Source: JABDMH01 sp964428345 (GTDB taxonomy: Bacteria > Bacteroidota > Bacteroidia > Chitinophagales > Saprospiraceae). Taken from it: DNA of 64,000 nt. A program made the translations under genes and the position numbers. Below, one piece after another: positions 61,154-64,000 of the stretch. The notes under the pieces were generated by a model. It was not told the origin of the DNA and ran no database searches. It saw only the letters and a program-made list of their open reading frames with translations. The first letter of the stretch is position 1, and every line of letters begins with the position of its first letter. The stretch covers positions 1 through 64,000 of the forward strand of contig CAYRYD010000017.1 in NCBI GenBank assembly GCA_964428345.1, read 5' to 3'.

Positions 61154-61950
61154 TCAATGGATATTTGCGAGTTGGGGAATCATAACCATATTGATTACCT
61201 TTTGAGAACATGTTATGATTTCCTTTCCGAATTGTGTCAAATAATATTTATAGTTATTTCTGACCTTTTGATATGGTGACCTCGCTTGTCGAATTCCACT
61301 GATCGATTCGATTTTCGATTTGGCATCAGGATGAATCCTGAGATAGTCCATCAGATTAAAATAGATCTGCTCTCTAAAGGTTCCAACATATGGAAATTGA
61401 ATAATATTAATTGTTTCTGATTTTTTAAAAAATTGAGCATGCCGATTGACATGATTCTCGTAGAAGTTGAGGAATTTATCCTGAAGGATAGTGCTTGGGA
61501 CCTGAAGTCTTGAAAATTCGTTCATCGTTCGGTGGCAATTCATGATGGTTTCTCGCAAATCCTTTTCGTTTTCAAGACTTGACCCAAGATTACTCAAATG
61601 TTCGTCCATTAACCGGTCGGCCAGGGCAGTCAGTACATCTATCAAGGCATGCTGAAGGTTGTAGGTATTGTTTCAGTATACCACCAAAACAAAGGATATC
61701 CCATCCATCCCTTGAGATTGTCATTGAAGGGATTGGTCTGGAAGAAACCTGTGAAAAAGCCACGCCATGCATCTTCGTTGATACTCTCATTATTAATAAT
61801 AAAATTTGCCGTATCTACGGAAGGCTGAAACCAACCCTGTCTGATAATATTTTGTAGATGCAGAGTCAGTTTAATGGAATCATTGGAACTCAGTTGTGCT
61901 TCTCCAGACAGATGTGTCAACAGGAAAATAATCAGTAAACTGGACTTCAT
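61154..61950 (-). pseudogene. Exported protein of unknown function, split by a probable single-base frameshift
   Basis: The first frame (from 61950) has a signal peptide (M-K-S-S-L-L, to about residue 18) and reads on to W-W-Y-T-E-T, then ends early. The second frame continues with N-T-Y-N-L-Q-H-A-L-I-D-V-L-T-A-L to a stop at 61154. The two join sensibly if one A is added to the A-run at about 61670-61680, giving Y-T-E-N-N-T-Y-N-L. The joined protein would have about 265 residues. I do not recognise its family. It may be a true pseudogene or a homopolymer sequencing error. Confidence 0.6.
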
Positions 61951-62116
61951 TTGGTATTGAGTTTTAAATAACCTGAATAAGGGATGTCAAAAAAATCCCC
62001 ACTTCCCACTTATGGCCAAGTATATCGTTGCGTAGTCTTGATTAAAATCGACGATCTCTTACAAAATAATTCTATCTTTTTTAACCAGGATACCCCGATT
62101 TATCAGGGTATCCCCT

Positions 62117-62809
62117 TTACAAACCGAATTTCTGGGCCAGTTGAAGCAGCTCGGCTGTGGTCCTCACCTCAAATTTTTTGAGCAATGCCTTCCGATGATC
62201 ATCGACGGTATGGATCGAAATATTCATTGCCGCGGCTATCTCCTTCCTGGAAAGCCCCCGGGCGGCCAGCTTTAAGTACTCCTTCTGTTTATAGGTCATG
62301 GACCGGGTTTCCATTTCGTAGATCTTTTTACTCAGGTATAGCTGAAATTCACGCAGGGTATTTGGGGTGTTAAAAACATCCTCGACCGGAAAGGCAACGG
62401 TGGCCACTTTAAGCGGACGACCCTCGGCATCTTTTTCCAAGGTCTGCGCAGAGTAGATAATCCAGCGGGCCTGGTCATTCATATTACGGATCCGGTATAC
62501 TCCCGCCCAGGTAATATCCGGATTTTCCCAAAAGCGATCGACTGCCTGGAGGACCGACTCCGAAAAATCGGGATAGTCGTTTAAACGTTTGATCACCGTG
62601 TCACCGTTCTGAAGTAATTCAGCTGCCGAAAGTCCCAGCGTGCGGACCAGGCAGGAATTATCACAAATCCAGTCTATCCCGAAGGGTTGTTGATTTAAAA
62701 TATACATCACTGCATTCATACTCCCGGTAAATCGCCAGTAAAATTGAAGTTCCTCTCTGGCATTTTCGCTGCTCAGAGATTCATTTTGCGTTTCTTGAGT
62801 GTCCTTCAT
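62117..62809 (-). CDS. PAS-LuxR transcriptional regulator
   Basis: The ATG at 62809 (M-K-D-T-Q-E-T) is preferred; upstream in-frame Mets at 62836 and 62884 lie in a stretch without domain character. Residues about 25-160 form a PAS-like domain (F-G-I-D-W-I-C-D-N, W-A-G-V-Y-R-I-R-N). The LuxR helix-turn-helix closes the protein: T-Y-K-Q-K-E-Y-L-K-L-A-A-R-G-L-S-R-K-E-I-A and S-I-H-T-V-D-D-H-R. It is a cytoplasmic one-component sensor. The ligand is unknown. Confidence 0.85.
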   Translation of the reverse strand: MKDTQETQNESLSSENAREELQFYWRFTGSMNAVMYILNQQPFGIDWICDNSCLVRTLGLSAAELLQNGDTVIKRLNDYPDFSESVLQAVDRFWENPDITWAGVYRIRNMNDQARWIIYSAQTLEKDAEGRPLKVATVAFPVEDVFNTPNTLREFQLYLSKKIYEMETRSMTYKQKEYLKLAARGLSRKEIAAAMNISIHTVDDHRKALLKKFEVRTTAELLQLAQKFGL

Positions 62810-62915
62810 CGTGCAGTGATTATAATCTAATATCATGTTTATTTTCTTTTTATTACAAAAGCAATCGGAAAACCGACAGTGCACTTAGCCCTAAGTTTTA
62901 TCCCAGATAAGGTGG

Positions 62916-62931
62916 CCTCTATTTTTAGAGG
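62916..62931. other. Small perfect hairpin between flavodoxin and regulator genes
   Basis: CCTCTA, a TTTT loop and TAGAGG form a perfect 6-bp stem in the gap between the flavodoxin gene's end and the PAS-LuxR start. No T-run follows on the minus strand, so it is a weak terminator candidate at best; it could be an operator. Confidence 0.3.
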
Positions 62932-63045
62932 TTCCGATTTTGGTATTGAATTTCCTGCTGAGCACCGGATTCCAAAGAAGGGCACTCGCTTTTTAAAAAG
63001 TGACGCTGTCTGGCGATAAGATCTGCCGTGTTATGCGAGTTCATT

Positions 63046-63597
63046 TTAAATGTTAAGGAATTTTTTATGGTCAGCAGCTACCTTTTCCAGAGATTTTTCC
63101 AGTTGGCTGGTCCACAAGTTTATTCTATCGGTTGTAAGTGTTTTCCTGCTCACTTCGTCAAGAATAAGGCCATCGAAGGAGTTTTCAGGGAGCATGGCTG
63201 GACTGTCATGGAAGTATGAATGGGTATCTGTCCATTGGCCAATGATTTTTTCACTGTGTTTCAGTAGACCTGTTTTCATTTTAATTAACGAGGCGGCAAA
63301 AGTTTCCCGATGAAACATTTTATCGCCAAGACAAAAGAGGGCAAACCAACAGTGCTCAAAATCGAAAGAAGACATTTCAGCAAATATCTCTTTCCATAAA
63401 TAGTGAGAATCTCCTTTTCCATAAGTGGGTGTTCCTAAAATTATGAGCTGATATTCCAGCATTTTCTCTGCCGGTACTTCTGAAATATTATGAATTTGGT
63501 TTTTTGGTACCCTCAGACTTAAAGCGACTTGGTTTGCTACTTTTTTGGTTGAACCGGAGATGGTAGCATAAAAAATACCTATGTTCACCATGATCAT
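63046..63597 (-). CDS. Flavodoxin-like protein
   Basis: The 183-residue protein has the FMN phosphate loop Y-A-T-I-S-G-S-T-K-K-V-A near its N-terminus, then L-I-I-L-G-T-P-T-Y-G-K-G (the 50s-loop segment) and W-F-A-L-F-C-L-G-D (90s-loop). Length fits a long-chain flavodoxin. It would carry electrons. Its ATG at 63597 overlaps the stop of the upstream iron-enzyme gene (ATGA), so the two are coupled; ATG at 63591 is an alternative start. Confidence 0.9.
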   Translation of the reverse strand: MIMVNIGIFYATISGSTKKVANQVALSLRVPKNQIHNISEVPAEKMLEYQLIILGTPTYGKGDSHYLWKEIFAEMSSFDFEHCWFALFCLGDKMFHRETFAASLIKMKTGLLKHSEKIIGQWTDTHSYFHDSPAMLPENSFDGLILDEVSRKTLTTDRINLWTSQLEKSLEKVAADHKKFLNI

Positions 63598-64000
63598 TCA
63601 TTTGTTGCTCTTTTAAAAGCTGCTTGCCAGGATGCCATGGGATACACGGCCAGAAAGTATTCCATGCCATAACAAATACTCTCTTTAGATTCAGGGTACC
63701 GGTCAGCAAGGTCCTCAATCAGTCTTTTCACCAGATCCGTGTGTTCCACGTCTGCTGTGGAGTGATAATCGATAAAACCAAGAGAGTCCCTCTTCATCCC
63801 CTTTTCCTTTAGGTATGTTTTGACCATGCTAGTTATAATTGGGGTTAAACCTTCCAGGAGATAGAGTGCGCCCAAATAAGCAAATGGGTCTCGTTTGTGG
63901 CATAAGAATCGCCACATCGCAGCGATTGAAAATGCAGTCGGGGACATTTTTCTTTTTCTTGCCCATTCCTGGCTTCCCCCTAAAGCTAGGTAATCTTTTA
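63594..64000 (-). CDS. Haem-oxygenase-like iron-containing redox enzyme (5' end beyond the window)
   Basis: The frame is open to the right edge, so the N-terminus is missing. The visible 135 residues are helical and match the iron-containing redox (haem oxygenase-like, HDO) superfamily: A-L-Y-L-L-E-G-L-T-P in one helix and F-I-D-Y-H-S-T-A-D-V-E-H-T-D-L in the next, whose Glu, His and Asp residues are the expected diiron ligands. The family oxidises amino acids, amines or fatty acids. Overlap by 4 bases with the flavodoxin gene suggests that flavodoxin is its electron donor. Confidence 0.75.
   Translation of the reverse strand, partial: KDYLALGGSQEWARKRKMSPTAFSIAAMWRFLCHKRDPFAYLGALYLLEGLTPIITSMVKTYLKEKGMKRDSLGFIDYHSTADVEHTDLVKRLIEDLADRYPESKESICYGMEYFLAVYPMASWQAAFKRATNE

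Noticed and set aside
1..64000. Insertion sequence, transposase, integrase or prophage
   Set aside because: No matching protein motif or flanking inverted repeats were seen, although the 59.6 kb scar shows recombination.
1..64000. tRNA or rRNA genes
   Set aside because: No TTCRA-type T-loop with acceptor pairing and no rRNA-like stretch was found by eye; a covariance-model search would settle it.

Overview
The window comes from a Bacteroidota genome, most like the marine or freshwater Saprospiria/Cytophagia-type members. The signs are a CHU_C/type-B and a type-A type IX secretion (T9SS) sorting tail, many short lipoprotein signals, a TonB-dependent receptor with a carboxypeptidase-regulatory-like head, an HYC_CC_PP family protein, a FISUMP-domain protein, TPR-CHAT and sigma factor neighbours, and almost no Shine-Dalgarno sequences. 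No rRNA, tRNA, CRISPR array, transposase or phage module was seen. Lineage is inferred from gene content only.

Layout. 0.4-6.5 kb: an SRPBCC/GyrI-like protein, an Asp-box (sialidase-fold) protein with a sulfatase, and a membrane-bound MutS-like ATPase. 6.5-9.8 kb: an AT-richer stretch with a small lipoprotein and a T9SS type-B secreted protein. 10.2-30 kb: a long carbohydrate-catabolism region. It holds a lipoprotein FAD oxidoreductase divergent from a ROK kinase, MFS transporter and SIS-domain protein; then DUF1203, a polysaccharide deacetylase, a LOG protein, a GH9 glucanase, a PSD1 cytochrome/DUF1501 pair, a second Asp-box protein overlapping deoC, a second sulfatase and two Gfo/Idh/MocA oxidoreductases. 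There is no SusC/SusD pair. 30-35.7 kb (minus): an operon of three exported proteins, one a 1201-residue sugar dehydrogenase-like di-haem protein ending in a dockerin-like duplex, the other two sharing a cohesin-like beta domain. 36-39.1 kb (minus): a metal-related operon of HYC_CC_PP protein, HMA-domain protein and TonB receptor.

39.4-50.5 kb: a lipoprotein, a stand-alone TonB plug-like lipoprotein, an exported nitrilase, a GAF-PAS-sigma54 activator divergent from an OsmC protein with a sigma54-like promoter between them, class II ribonucleotide reductase, a QueD-like enzyme, an AI-2E family permease and a serine hydrolase. 50.7-55.3 kb: a three-gene unit of sigma factor, membrane anti-sigma-like protein and exported TPR-CHAT caspase-like protein. 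This is the most interesting system here: the layout suggests a protease-gated transmembrane signal to transcription. 55.6-59.1 kb: three related small membrane proteins with glycine-rich hairpins, and lipoproteins.

59.3-64 kb: a scarred region. It has a response regulator reduced to its DNA-binding end, joined to a decayed copy of the 49.25-49.44 kb segment; a FISUMP protein; a probable frameshifted gene; a PAS-LuxR regulator; and, at the right edge, a haem-oxygenase-like iron enzyme translationally coupled to a flavodoxin.
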